Shown here: piece after piece, positions 8,064 to 16,041 of the stretch | How the letters are laid out: each line of letters starts with the position of its first letter | How positions within the stretch are numbered: position 1 is the stretch's first letter | Source: Bacteroides sp. CAG:144 | GTDB lineage: Bacteria > Bacteroidota > Bacteroidia > Bacteroidales > UBA11471 | Assembly (NCBI GenBank): GCA_000434215.1 | Contig: HF999685.1 | Coordinates: 50,325 to 82,105 of the forward strand | Reading direction: 5' to 3' | DNA length: 31,781 bases | Made by a program: the position numbers and the translations under genes | The notes under the pieces: generated by a model | The model's input: only the letters and a program-made list of their open reading frames with translations | Database searches by the model: none | Told to the model about the DNA's origin: nothing

Positions 8064-10844
8064 ATGCAAAAACACATTTTTCTACTTATCGGCATTTGCT
8101 TGTCATTATACCTTTCACCTCAGGTACTACAATCGCAATCAAAAAAGGAGATTGTATCCGTATCGGAGTTACGGACCGAAGGTATGACTGATCCGTTGGG
8201 TATCCATACGGAAACTCCTCGATTCAGTTGGCAGCTACAATCGTCGGAATACAACGTCGTACAACTCTCCTATCGAATTTTAGTGGCAAGCGACAGTTCC
8301 AAACTCGCCTCGGAAGAAGGTGATTTATGGGATTCGGGTATTATAAAAAGCGACAGTTCCTTATGGATTCCATACCGGGGAAAACCGCTCGGCAGTAATC
8401 TCCATGCATATTGGAAAGTACAAATAACCGCCTCATACGGAAAAGGGAAACCATACCAAACATCATGGAGCCATATAGCCCGTTTCTCAACAGGATTATT
8501 ATCGGAAAACCGTTGGAGAGGGCGTTGGATAGGACTCGATCGAGCCATGTCGTGGGACGACGAATCACTACATAGCAAGCTATCGGCCAGATATTTACGC
8601 ACCGAATTCAAAGCCACCAAAAACGTAAAACGAGCCACCGTTTTTATCTCGGGTTTGGGACTGAACGAACTTTATATCAACGGTAAGAAAGTGGGCAACG
8701 AAGTGCTTACTCCGGCTCCGACCGATTATCGAAAAACCATTCTTTACAACACCTACGACGTTACCTCTTTTCTACAAAAAGAAAACGCCATAGGAGTCGT
8801 ATTAGGCAATGGGCGATTCTATACTATGCGACAAAATTACAAGCCTTACAAAATCACTAATTTCGGCTATCCCAAATTGCGCCTGAATCTTATTATCGAA
8901 TATACCGATGGCAAGCGCGAGATCATCGACAGCAATACCGATTGGAAAATAAATCCCGATGGCCCCATTCGCAGTAACAACGAATACGACGGAGAGATAT
9001 ACGATGCCCGTAAAGAGTTGGGAGATTGGACTTCGCCCGGATATGACGATACGGCTTGGCTGCCGGCCGAACGAGTAAGCATACCCACCGGTACTCTGCG
9101 TGGCCATATGATGCCCGGCATGAAAGTATGGCAGGAAATAAAACCGAAAAGCATTATAAAAAATGCCAACGGTTTTATCATCGATTTCGGTCAGAATATG
9201 GCCGGATGGGTAAAAATGAGTATTATGGGCAAAGAAGGTGACACCATAAAAGTGCGTTATGCCGAGCGACTTACCGACGATGGGAAGGCTCTCTACACAG
9301 AGAATTTCCGTGATGCCCTCTCGACCGACATCTATATATGCAACGGCAAAGAACGAGGAAAAACATGGGCTCCGATATTTTCATACCACGGTTTCCGCTT
9401 TGTCGAAGTGAGCGGTTATCCACTCTCCGATATTTCGCAACTGGCTTCCCTCTTCACTGCCGAGGTCGTCAGCGATGAAATGGAGGTCATCGGAGACTTC
9501 TCTTCATCAAATGAGCTACTCAATCAGATCGTCAAAAACGCTTGGTGGGGTATCCTCGGCAACTATAAAGGTATGCCAGTAGACTGCCCGCAACGCAACG
9601 AACGCCAACCCTGGCTCGGAGACCGTACAATGGGTTGTTGGGGAGAAAGTTATCTTTTCGATACCGAACGCCTATACACCAAATGGGTACGCGATATATG
9701 TGAGGCCCAACGCGAAGACGGTTGCATACCCGATGTAGCACCAGCATTCTGGAATTATTACAGCGACAATGTAACATGGCCCAGTGCATTGATTTTTGCC
9801 TGCGATATGTTATACACTCAATTCGGCAATATCGAGCCTATACGCCGACACTATCCTTCGATGCAAAAGTGGGTGGAACATATCACTGAAGAATATTCCG
9901 ACAAATCGGGCATCATACGCAAAGACAAATACGGCGATTGGTGTGTACCGCCCGAATCGCCCGAAATGATACACAGCCAAGACCCCGCCCGAAAAACCGA
10001 CGGAAAACTTATTTCCACAGCATACTTCTACAAGGTTTTGCAAACGATGTCCCATTTCGCCCGGCTTCAAGGGCTCGAAAACGATGTCGCCCGATATGAA
10101 ATGCATTCCGAGACTTTGAAAAAAGCATTCAATGAAGAATTCCTCGTGGTAAAAAAAGAGACATCGTCGACGACAAACACTTTTCCCCTTGACTCCGTTT
10201 ATTACGGAAATAATACCATAACGGCCAATATATTGCCACTGGCATTCGATATGGTACCAGAGTCTTATAAAGACGATGTAGAAAAACAAGTCATCGCTAC
10301 TACAAGTCATAATGCCCATGTAAGTTGCGGGGTAATCGGCATGCAATGGTTGTTCCGACAGCTATGCGATATGGGACGGGGCGATCTTGCCTATTTATTG
10401 GCTTCACAAGAAAGTTATCCGGGATATGGATACATGGTGAAACACGGAGCTACGACGATTTGGGAACTTTGGAACGGAGATACCGCCAACCCCAAAATGA
10501 ACAGCGGAAATCATGTCATGCTCTTAGGGGACTTTCTCCCCTTCTGCTTCGAACGACTGGGAGGTATTGCTCCATCTCAGGAAAAAGTAGCATTCAAACA
10601 CATCGTCTTTGCTCCCGACTTCACGATAGAAACCCTTGACAATGCAAATGTTTCTTACCGTACTCCGTACGGAAAAGCACAAAGCCGCTGGAAAAAGAAC
10701 AACCACCAGATAAAATGGGATATTATCGTTCCTCCCAATACGACGGGTGAAATACATTTCCCCGACGGAAATATAAAATATGTAGGATCGGGACATTACC
10801 ATTACAAAGTAAAAATGCCGTCTCGGAGTAAAACTCACCGTTGA
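8064..10844 (+). CDS. GH78 alpha-L-rhamnosidase, secreted
   Basis: A 926-residue exported enzyme that hydrolyses terminal alpha-L-rhamnose with inversion. After a signal peptide (MQKHIFLLIGICLSLYLS, cut near S-Q-S) come an Ig-like N-terminal domain, a rhamnosidase beta-sandwich (from about residue 180), the (alpha/alpha)6 catalytic barrel and a C-terminal beta domain. The GH78 motif D507-C-P-Q-R-N-E513-R-Q-P-W-L-G-D520 supplies the general acid (E513) and sugar-binding acids, and E801 in I-W-E-L-W-N-G-D is the probable base. Length is normal for the family. Within an RG-II-type operon the expected targets are rhamnose residues of side chains A, B or C, but the exact linkage cannot be read from sequence. 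The reading frame is open upstream into the GH140 gene; the ATG at 8064 was chosen because it opens the signal peptide 13 bp after the GH140 stop. Confidence 0.94.
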   Translation: MQKHIFLLIGICLSLYLSPQVLQSQSKKEIVSVSELRTEGMTDPLGIHTETPRFSWQLQSSEYNVVQLSYRILVASDSSKLASEEGDLWDSGIIKSDSSLWIPYRGKPLGSNLHAYWKVQITASYGKGKPYQTSWSHIARFSTGLLSENRWRGRWIGLDRAMSWDDESLHSKLSARYLRTEFKATKNVKRATVFISGLGLNELYINGKKVGNEVLTPAPTDYRKTILYNTYDVTSFLQKENAIGVVLGNGRFYTMRQNYKPYKITNFGYPKLRLNLIIEYTDGKREIIDSNTDWKINPDGPIRSNNEYDGEIYDARKELGDWTSPGYDDTAWLPAERVSIPTGTLRGHMMPGMKVWQEIKPKSIIKNANGFIIDFGQNMAGWVKMSIMGKEGDTIKVRYAERLTDDGKALYTENFRDALSTDIYICNGKERGKTWAPIFSYHGFRFVEVSGYPLSDISQLASLFTAEVVSDEMEVIGDFSSSNELLNQIVKNAWWGILGNYKGMPVDCPQRNERQPWLGDRTMGCWGESYLFDTERLYTKWVRDICEAQREDGCIPDVAPAFWNYYSDNVTWPSALIFACDMLYTQFGNIEPIRRHYPSMQKWVEHITEEYSDKSGIIRKDKYGDWCVPPESPEMIHSQDPARKTDGKLISTAYFYKVLQTMSHFARLQGLENDVARYEMHSETLKKAFNEEFLVVKKETSSTTNTFPLDSVYYGNNTITANILPLAFDMVPESYKDDVEKQVIATTSHNAHVSCGVIGMQWLFRQLCDMGRGDLAYLLASQESYPGYGYMVKHGATTIWELWNGDTANPKMNSGNHVMLLGDFLPFCFERLGGIAPSQEKVAFKHIVFAPDFTIETLDNANVSYRTPYGKAQSRWKKNNHQIKWDIIVPPNTTGEIHFPDGNIKYVGSGHYHYKVKMPSRSKTHR

Positions 10845-10954
10845 ATCCTAACCTATTTTTCCGATGCTGTACTATAAAAGAGCTGATATTACACACAGGC
10901 CTTTACACAAATATGACCTCATATAAAAATAACAAAAAACAAAGACATAAAACC

Positions 10955-12643
10955 ATGAAACGACTATTCTTATTAGCGGGCATCGTATTACCGATAGCAA
11001 TATGTCCGACCCAAGCACAATACCCTACCGTACCCGACTCGGTAAAACAACGTGCTGCTCAGGAAAATGCCATACACCATAAACTTTCCGAAGCCGCATG
11101 GAAGAAAGCGTTGAAAACGGTCAAGAAAGAAGAAAAAAAATACGGTCGCGTCTATCGTCCATGGGCATCGAAGCCCGAAGACTTGCCACAATGTCAGATA
11201 CCCGCATTTCCGGGTGCAGAAGGCGGCGGTGCTTTTACCGCCGGAGGTCGCGGAGGAAAAGTCTTCACGGTTACATCGCTCGAAGATCGAGGTCCGGGAA
11301 CTTTGAGAGAAGCGTGTGAATCCGGAGGAGCACGCATAGTCGTATTCAATGTTGCCGGTGTAATCCAACTGAAATCACCTATCAGTATCAAAGCTCCTTA
11401 CATCACGATTGCCGGACAAACAGCACCGGGAGATGGAGTGTGTGTAACGGGTGCTTCATTCCTTATCGACACACACGATGTAATTATCCGCCACATGCGA
11501 TTCCGTCGGGGAGCCGTCGATGTTGCCGATCGCGATGATGCCTTGGGCGGTAATGCCGTCGGAAATATCATTCTCGACCACATATCGGCATCATGGGGAC
11601 TCGACGAGGTCATGTCGATATACCGCCACGTATGGAATCGCGATGAAACGGGAAAGGGAACAAAATTACCGACCGTAAACATCACTATTCAAAACTCCAT
11701 GTTTGCCGAAGCCCTCGATACCTATAATCATGCTTTCGGAGCTACGATTGGCGGACATAACTGCTATTTCGCACGTAACCTATTTGCATCGAACATATCG
11801 AGAAATTGTTCGGTAGGTATGAACGGAGGATTCAATCTGGTGAATAGCGTCATATATAATTGGTGGAACCGCTCGATCGATGGCGGCGACGAATATTCGC
11901 AATTCAACATCATCAACAACTATTTCAAACCCGGTCCTATCACGGCCCTGCAAACCGGACGTCCCATTCAACACCGTATCTTAAAACCGGAATCGAGCCG
12001 GGATAAAAACAAGCCCGACACATTCGGGAAAGCGTATGTCTCCGGTAACATAATGCTGGGAAACGATAAAGTTACTGCCGATAACTGGGACGGCGGAGTA
12101 CAAGTCTACGGATTGAAAGATTGCGGAAAATTCGAAAACGAAATACGGGTAGACACTCCGTTTGAAATGCCCATACACAATCCGATCCTTTCGGCACAAG
12201 ATGCTTACGAATTTGTCATGGAAAATGTCGGTGCGACACTACCGGAAAGAGATTCGGTAGACACACGTATCATCTGCACCGTACGGACAGGGCAAGCCAT
12301 CTATGACAAAAAAGCAAAACCATACACGACTCCGTATGTGAAACGCCGACTTCCCGACGACTCCTACAAATACGGTATTATCACTCACCCCGAACAAGTC
12401 GGCGGCCTTCCCGAGTATAACGGGACACCCTATGCGGACAGTGACAACGACGGAATGCCTGACGAATGGGAAAAACGTTTCGGCCTTGATCCTAATGACC
12501 CTACCGACGCAGCAAAAGATTGTAACGGAGATGGTTATACCAACATCGAAAAATATATCAACGGCATCGACCCGAGCCGAAAAATCGACTGGACCGACCT
12601 ACGTAACAATCACGATACCTTGAAAGAGAGATTACAAAAATAA
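10955..12643 (+). CDS. PL1-like pectate lyase with C-terminal calcium-binding repeat, secreted
   Basis: A 562-residue exported lyase, predicted to cleave the homogalacturonan backbone by beta-elimination with Ca2+. A signal peptide (MKRLFLLAGIVLPIAICPTQAQ) leads to a charged linker, then from about residue 85 a right-handed beta-helix opening with F-P-G-A-E-G-G-G-A-F-T-A-G-G-R-G-G-K, the characteristic start of the PL1 pectate lyase C group. L-D-H-I-S-A-S-W-G-L-D-E is the equivalent of the conserved metal/substrate region. At about 495-545 the tail D-S-D-N-D-G-M-P-D-E-W-E plus D-C-N-G-D-G-Y-T-N-I-E-K-Y resembles thrombospondin type 3 or dockerin-like Ca2+ loops common in Bacteroidetes PL1 enzymes. 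The 110-bp gap to the rhamnosidase is the largest in the operon and shows no promoter or terminator. Family firm, PL1 subfamily not assigned. Confidence 0.86.
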   Translation: MKRLFLLAGIVLPIAICPTQAQYPTVPDSVKQRAAQENAIHHKLSEAAWKKALKTVKKEEKKYGRVYRPWASKPEDLPQCQIPAFPGAEGGGAFTAGGRGGKVFTVTSLEDRGPGTLREACESGGARIVVFNVAGVIQLKSPISIKAPYITIAGQTAPGDGVCVTGASFLIDTHDVIIRHMRFRRGAVDVADRDDALGGNAVGNIILDHISASWGLDEVMSIYRHVWNRDETGKGTKLPTVNITIQNSMFAEALDTYNHAFGATIGGHNCYFARNLFASNISRNCSVGMNGGFNLVNSVIYNWWNRSIDGGDEYSQFNIINNYFKPGPITALQTGRPIQHRILKPESSRDKNKPDTFGKAYVSGNIMLGNDKVTADNWDGGVQVYGLKDCGKFENEIRVDTPFEMPIHNPILSAQDAYEFVMENVGATLPERDSVDTRIICTVRTGQAIYDKKAKPYTTPYVKRRLPDDSYKYGIITHPEQVGGLPEYNGTPYADSDNDGMPDEWEKRFGLDPNDPTDAAKDCNGDGYTNIEKYINGIDPSRKIDWTDLRNNHDTLKERLQK

Positions 12644-12665
12644 ACGTTTTTTTAAATACATTCTT

Positions 12666-13757
12666 ATGAAAAAAGAGATCATCGGAGTATTTTTCTGCAT
12701 GTTATTCTCCACAGTCGCAGGACAGACAACACAAGAATTGCAGAAACTTTCCTGGAAACAAATTGCGACCAAAATGCCCCAAGAATGGTACGGAAGCCCC
12801 GAGGCAAAAGACATTGCAGACAAGTTGCTATTATACCAAAGCGATTTAGGCGGATTTCCCAAAAATATTGCATTCCATAAGGAAATACGGCAAGATATCA
12901 TCGATAAACAGAAAGAAACTGGCATCGGTACAACCATCGACAATAATGCTACGACTACCGAGATGCGCTTTCTTACCAACATGTACGCACAAACACATGA
13001 TCAACGTTATAAAGATGCCTTTTTCAAGGCTCTCGACTATATCTATCTATCGCAGTACGATAACGGAGGTTGGCCTCAATTCTACCCTTATCGCAAAGGG
13101 AAATCGGTCGCCTATTCCCGCGACATAACCTATAATGACGGTGCCATCGTAAACGTACTCAAAATGCTCTATGCCATTAGCGATGATGATAAACCGTACG
13201 TCATTTTCGAGTTTACACCGGAACAAAAACAAAAAGCCCTCGATGCGTATAAAAAAGGTATTCAATGTATCCTCAATACCCAAATACGCAATAAAAACGG
13301 CGAACTTACTGTATGGTGTGCCCAACACGATCCCGAGACCTTACTTCCTGCAAATGCACGGGCTTATGAATTGGCATCGTATAGCGGAGATGAGTCGGCC
13401 GATATCGTTTTGCTTCTGATGAAAGTTGAAAATCCATCACCCGAAGTCATCGCAGCCGTAAAAGGAGCTGTAAAATGGTTCGAAAAGCATAAAATCACCG
13501 ATACCGCATATATCCGGAAAAAAGACAAAAACGGAAAATGGGTAGCATATATCGAACCGCAGAAAGGAGCAACTCCTCTTTGGGCCCGCTTTTATGATCT
13601 CGAAACTGAACAACCTTTCTTCTGCGACCGCGATGGTATAAAAAGGGCGACATTGGCCGAAGTAGGAGAAGAACGCAGAGGAGGCTATTCATGGTACAGC
13701 GACGAAGGGAATGAAGTTCTCAAAAAATATGTCGAATGGGAAAAAGCCATTCAGTAA
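12666..13757 (+). CDS. pelA: PL10 pectate lyase, secreted
   Basis: A 363-residue exported pectate lyase of family PL10, an (alpha/alpha)3 toroid that splits polygalacturonate by beta-elimination to give unsaturated oligogalacturonides. Seen in the sequence: signal peptide (MKKEIIGVFFCMLFSTVAGQ), T-I-D-N-N-A-T-T-T-E-M near the N-terminus, the family hallmark G-G-W-P-Q-F-Y-P with Y-S-R-D-I-T-Y-N-D-G-A, and T-V-W-C-A-Q-H-D followed by A-N-A-R232-A-Y-E-L-A-S, which holds the probable catalytic arginine. The length is that of the catalytic domain alone, with no carbohydrate-binding module. It is the last gene of the operon, 22 bp after the PL1-like gene, and its stop lies 19 bp before a strong terminator. 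Its products would feed the KduI/KduD pathway encoded at 24517-26177. Confidence 0.93.
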   Translation: MKKEIIGVFFCMLFSTVAGQTTQELQKLSWKQIATKMPQEWYGSPEAKDIADKLLLYQSDLGGFPKNIAFHKEIRQDIIDKQKETGIGTTIDNNATTTEMRFLTNMYAQTHDQRYKDAFFKALDYIYLSQYDNGGWPQFYPYRKGKSVAYSRDITYNDGAIVNVLKMLYAISDDDKPYVIFEFTPEQKQKALDAYKKGIQCILNTQIRNKNGELTVWCAQHDPETLLPANARAYELASYSGDESADIVLLLMKVENPSPEVIAAVKGAVKWFEKHKITDTAYIRKKDKNGKWVAYIEPQKGATPLWARFYDLETEQPFFCDRDGIKRATLAEVGEERRGGYSWYSDEGNEVLKKYVEWEKAIQ

Positions 13758-13776
13758 AGTATATCTTCCATCATTT

Positions 13777-13818
13777 TAAAGTCCCTCATACATCGTTGGT
13801 GTAATGAGGGACTTTTTT
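13777..13818 (+). terminator. Intrinsic terminator of the pectin operon
   Basis: A 12-bp perfect stem (13777-13788, AAAGTCCCTCAT, with 13803-13814) and a 14-nt loop, running into seven T residues (13812-13818). It closes the 3206-13757 operon. Confidence 0.92.
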
Positions 13819-13897
13819 TACAACATGTACTACTCTTCTATAAAACTCTCCATAAAAATATTGACCTGAAATATGTCTTTATATTGAACCCAATTAT

Positions 13898-13964
13898 AAA
13901 AAAGAGGGTAATAAAGTAAGACGGTCTATCCGAAATTTCGGATAGACCGTCTTACTTTATTACC
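13898..13964 (-). terminator. 58-bp perfect palindrome acting as terminator for the lysC-lysA region
   Basis: Bases 13907-13964 form a perfect 29+29 bp palindrome centred on AAATTT. On the minus strand it begins 7 bp after the stop of the unknown exported gene and is followed by six T residues (complement of 13898-13903), so it fits a Rho-independent terminator for that operon. There is no T run on the plus-strand side, and the plus-strand operon already has its own terminator upstream. Confidence 0.85.
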
Positions 13965-13971
13965 AAAGAAT

Positions 13972-14811
13972 CTATTGCTCTTTAATCTTCAATACATCGT
14001 TTTCGGACCAAATCAAATAGCGCTTCGGCTGTACCGGTTTCGGCTCTTCTTTCTTCACTACCGGAGCTGGTTCTTCGATTTTCTTCACCGTATCGGATTG
14101 TGCAACCTGAATCTCGGATTTGGAACGTCTGCGCCGTCTTTTTCGTTTCTTGGGTTGCTCTTTCTCTTCTGCAACTTGTACCTCGGATTCTTTTTCATCA
14201 TTCATCTCCGTAACCTCGCTCGTCGTACCGGCAAGTGCCACATATACGGGATAACGATCGTCCATTTCAAGCCTTACCGAATAAGAATTTTTGGATATAG
14301 ACTGCAACACACAAGGACGATTGAACACCAAATGTGCTTTTCCCGTCTTTATCAAAACAATCGTCAAATAGGGTGGATAATTATCTTTCGGTTGGGAAAA
14401 GAAAAACAATGCGGTGGAATAAGCCGAAACGTTTACGGCAAAATAATAACTGTTGGTCGAAGGAACATTAGGGGGCAGGGACGTCCAACCATCGGCATTC
14501 GTAACTTCGAGCAAACACTTATTGCCTAAAAAAATCTGTATGGCCTGAAAGTCTCCAGGATACCCCCCCCCTTTGAATTTCGACAGCCGTACCTGATAGT
14601 TTTTATCTCGACCGCTACGAATGCTTGCCGTCGATGTAGCAAACGTTTCATACGGCTTTACCATGTTTTTATCAGCCACAGCCAAAGAATCGATAAACTT
14701 TTTCTTGGGATAGATATAACCGTCCCTCAACACAAAAATATTTTCTTGTGCCATAACGTGCGATAGGAAACCCATCGCCATCACACATATAACAAATATC
14801 TTCTTTATCAT
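13972..14811 (-). CDS. Unknown exported protein with G9 tract and basic low-complexity C-terminal region
   Basis: A 279-residue protein I do not recognise. Residues 1-22 (MIKKIFVICVMAMGFLSHVMAQ) look like a signal peptide. Residues about 25-200 appear to be a globular, beta-rich domain (for example Y-Y-F-A-V-N-V-S-A-Y-S-T-A-L-F-F-F). The section about 205-262 is charged low complexity, with K-K-R-K-R-R-R-R-R-R-S-K in its middle and K/E/P/V-rich repeats after it, then a short ordered tail, R-Y-L-I-W-S-E-N-D-V-L-K-I. Such a tail suggests a periplasmic or surface protein that contacts an acidic partner or the cell wall, but this is inference. It starts 10 bp after the lysA stop, so it is probably co-transcribed with lysA. 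Codons 81-83 are a run of nine G, a slippage-prone site. The frame is intact. Confidence 0.75.
   Translation of the reverse strand: MIKKIFVICVMAMGFLSHVMAQENIFVLRDGYIYPKKKFIDSLAVADKNMVKPYETFATSTASIRSGRDKNYQVRLSKFKGGGYPGDFQAIQIFLGNKCLLEVTNADGWTSLPPNVPSTNSYYFAVNVSAYSTALFFFSQPKDNYPPYLTIVLIKTGKAHLVFNRPCVLQSISKNSYSVRLEMDDRYPVYVALAGTTSEVTEMNDEKESEVQVAEEKEQPKKRKRRRRRSKSEIQVAQSDTVKKIEEPAPVVKKEEPKPVQPKRYLIWSENDVLKIKEQ
14563..14571 (-). repeat. Homopolymer tract, nine G on the coding strand
   Basis: Nine consecutive C on the plus strand encode Gly81-Gly82-Gly83 of the unknown exported protein (GGG GGG GGG). Runs of this length are prone to slipped-strand mispairing, and a one-base change would frameshift the protein after about 80 residues. 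Confidence 0.8.
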
Positions 14812-14821
14812 AGATACATTT

Positions 14822-15976
14822 TTAATTCAATTCATCGGAATAATATGCTCCCGGCAAACGGCGGCAGTTATACTGGGAAGCCATAATTTCACCATAAGCT
14901 CCGGCCGAACGTATTGCAATCAAGTCTCCGCGAGAAGTTTCGGGTAATGAAACGACTTTTCCGAAACAATCGGACGACTCACAAATCGGCCCTACGACAT
15001 CGTACTCTTGAACGGGCAAATGCGAAGTTATATTTTCGATACTATGGTAAGCTTGATATAAGGCCGGCCGGATAAGATCGGTCATACCGGCATCGACAAT
15101 GACAAATTTTTTATTTACACCTTCCTTTACATAAAGGACTTCGGTAATGAGACTTCCACATTGACACACGACAGAACGACCTAATTCGAAAAACAAATGT
15201 TGTTTCGGGCGAAGTTTGAGATGTTTGTGAAATACGGCAAAATATTCCGCAAAACCCGGTATAGGCTGTTTGTCGGGCATCTGGTAGTCGACTCCCAACC
15301 CACCGCCAACGTTAATGACATCGACAATTATCATACGCCGGTACAGAGTCTCCTGTATTTCATTGATACGGTTACAAAGCATCTTAAACGAATCCATATC
15401 GACAATTTGAGAGCCGATATGAAAATGTAACCCTATAAGTTTTATATGTCGAAGCGAAGGCATACAGTCTAGAATACTTTCAAGATGTTCGAGACTGATG
15501 CCAAATTTATTCTCACTCAATCCGGTCGTTATATAGTGATGGGTATGTGCATCGACATTCGGGTTGATACGTAAAGCCACCGAAGCTGTTTTTCCCATCT
15601 CTCCGGCCAATTTATCAATGTTCTCCAATTCGGGAACAGACTCGACATTGAAGCAACATATTCCTGCTTCAAGCCCCAGTTTTATTTCCCAATCGGCCTT
15701 TCCTACACCAGCAAAAACAATTTTTTCTGCCGGAAAACCGGCTTTCAAAGCGGCTTGTATTTCGCCGCCGCTGACACAATCCGCGCCCAATCCGTGCTCT
15801 CGTATTATAGACAAAAGCCGCGCATTGGCATTAGCTTTGACCGCGTAATGTACATGAAACTGCGGATAACGACCTGCTTCTTGACTTATCACACGAAGCG
15901 TCTCCCGCAACAAATCGGTGTCATAATAATAAAAAGGTGTCTCTAATGACCTGAATTTTTCTATCGGAAAATTCAT
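14822..15976 (-). CDS. lysA: Diaminopimelate decarboxylase
   Basis: A 384-residue PLP enzyme that decarboxylates meso-diaminopimelate to L-lysine, the last step of the pathway. The fold type III (alanine racemase-like) barrel shows K47 in V-H-Y-A-V-K-A-N-A as the PLP Schiff-base lysine, V-G-G-G-L-G-V-D-Y for phosphate binding, G-P-I-C-E-S-S-D with the conserved active-site Cys, and A-G-A-Y-G-E-I-M-A-S-Q-Y-N near the C-terminus. The frame is open 54 bp further upstream to 16030, but that extension overlaps the terminator-like hairpin after lysC and has no family counterpart, so the ATG at 15976 (MNFPIEKFRS) is preferred. It lies 65 bp downstream of lysC and 10 bp before the unknown exported gene. 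Confidence 0.97.
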   Translation of the reverse strand: MNFPIEKFRSLETPFYYYDTDLLRETLRVISQEAGRYPQFHVHYAVKANANARLLSIIREHGLGADCVSGGEIQAALKAGFPAEKIVFAGVGKADWEIKLGLEAGICCFNVESVPELENIDKLAGEMGKTASVALRINPNVDAHTHHYITTGLSENKFGISLEHLESILDCMPSLRHIKLIGLHFHIGSQIVDMDSFKMLCNRINEIQETLYRRMIIVDVINVGGGLGVDYQMPDKQPIPGFAEYFAVFHKHLKLRPKQHLFFELGRSVVCQCGSLITEVLYVKEGVNKKFVIVDAGMTDLIRPALYQAYHSIENITSHLPVQEYDVVGPICESSDCFGKVVSLPETSRGDLIAIRSAGAYGEIMASQYNCRRLPGAYYSDELN

Positions 15977-15995
15977 AAAAATAATTTTTACAGAC

Positions 15996-16026
15996 AAAAG
16001 AGGCGGACTAATTACTAACCCGCCTC
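15996..16026 (-). terminator. Hairpin between lysC and lysA (terminator or attenuator)
   Basis: On the minus strand GAGGCGG (16020-16026) pairs with CCGCCTC (16000-16006) across a 13-nt loop and is followed by TTTT (15996-15999). It begins 15 nt after the lysC stop. As no lysA promoter is apparent in the remaining 20 bp, this probably gives partial termination and lowers lysA relative to lysC. Confidence 0.65.
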
Positions 16027-16041
16027 CCATAAATTAAAATA

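Noticed and set aside
13972..14811. Frameshifted pseudogene because of the G9 tract
   Set aside because: The frame stays open from signal peptide through tract to a stop just before the terminator, so as sequenced it is intact.
15977..16030. Upstream extension of lysA to a 402-residue form
   Set aside because: The extra 18 residues overlap the hairpin after lysC and are absent from the family; M at 15976 gives the normal N-terminus.
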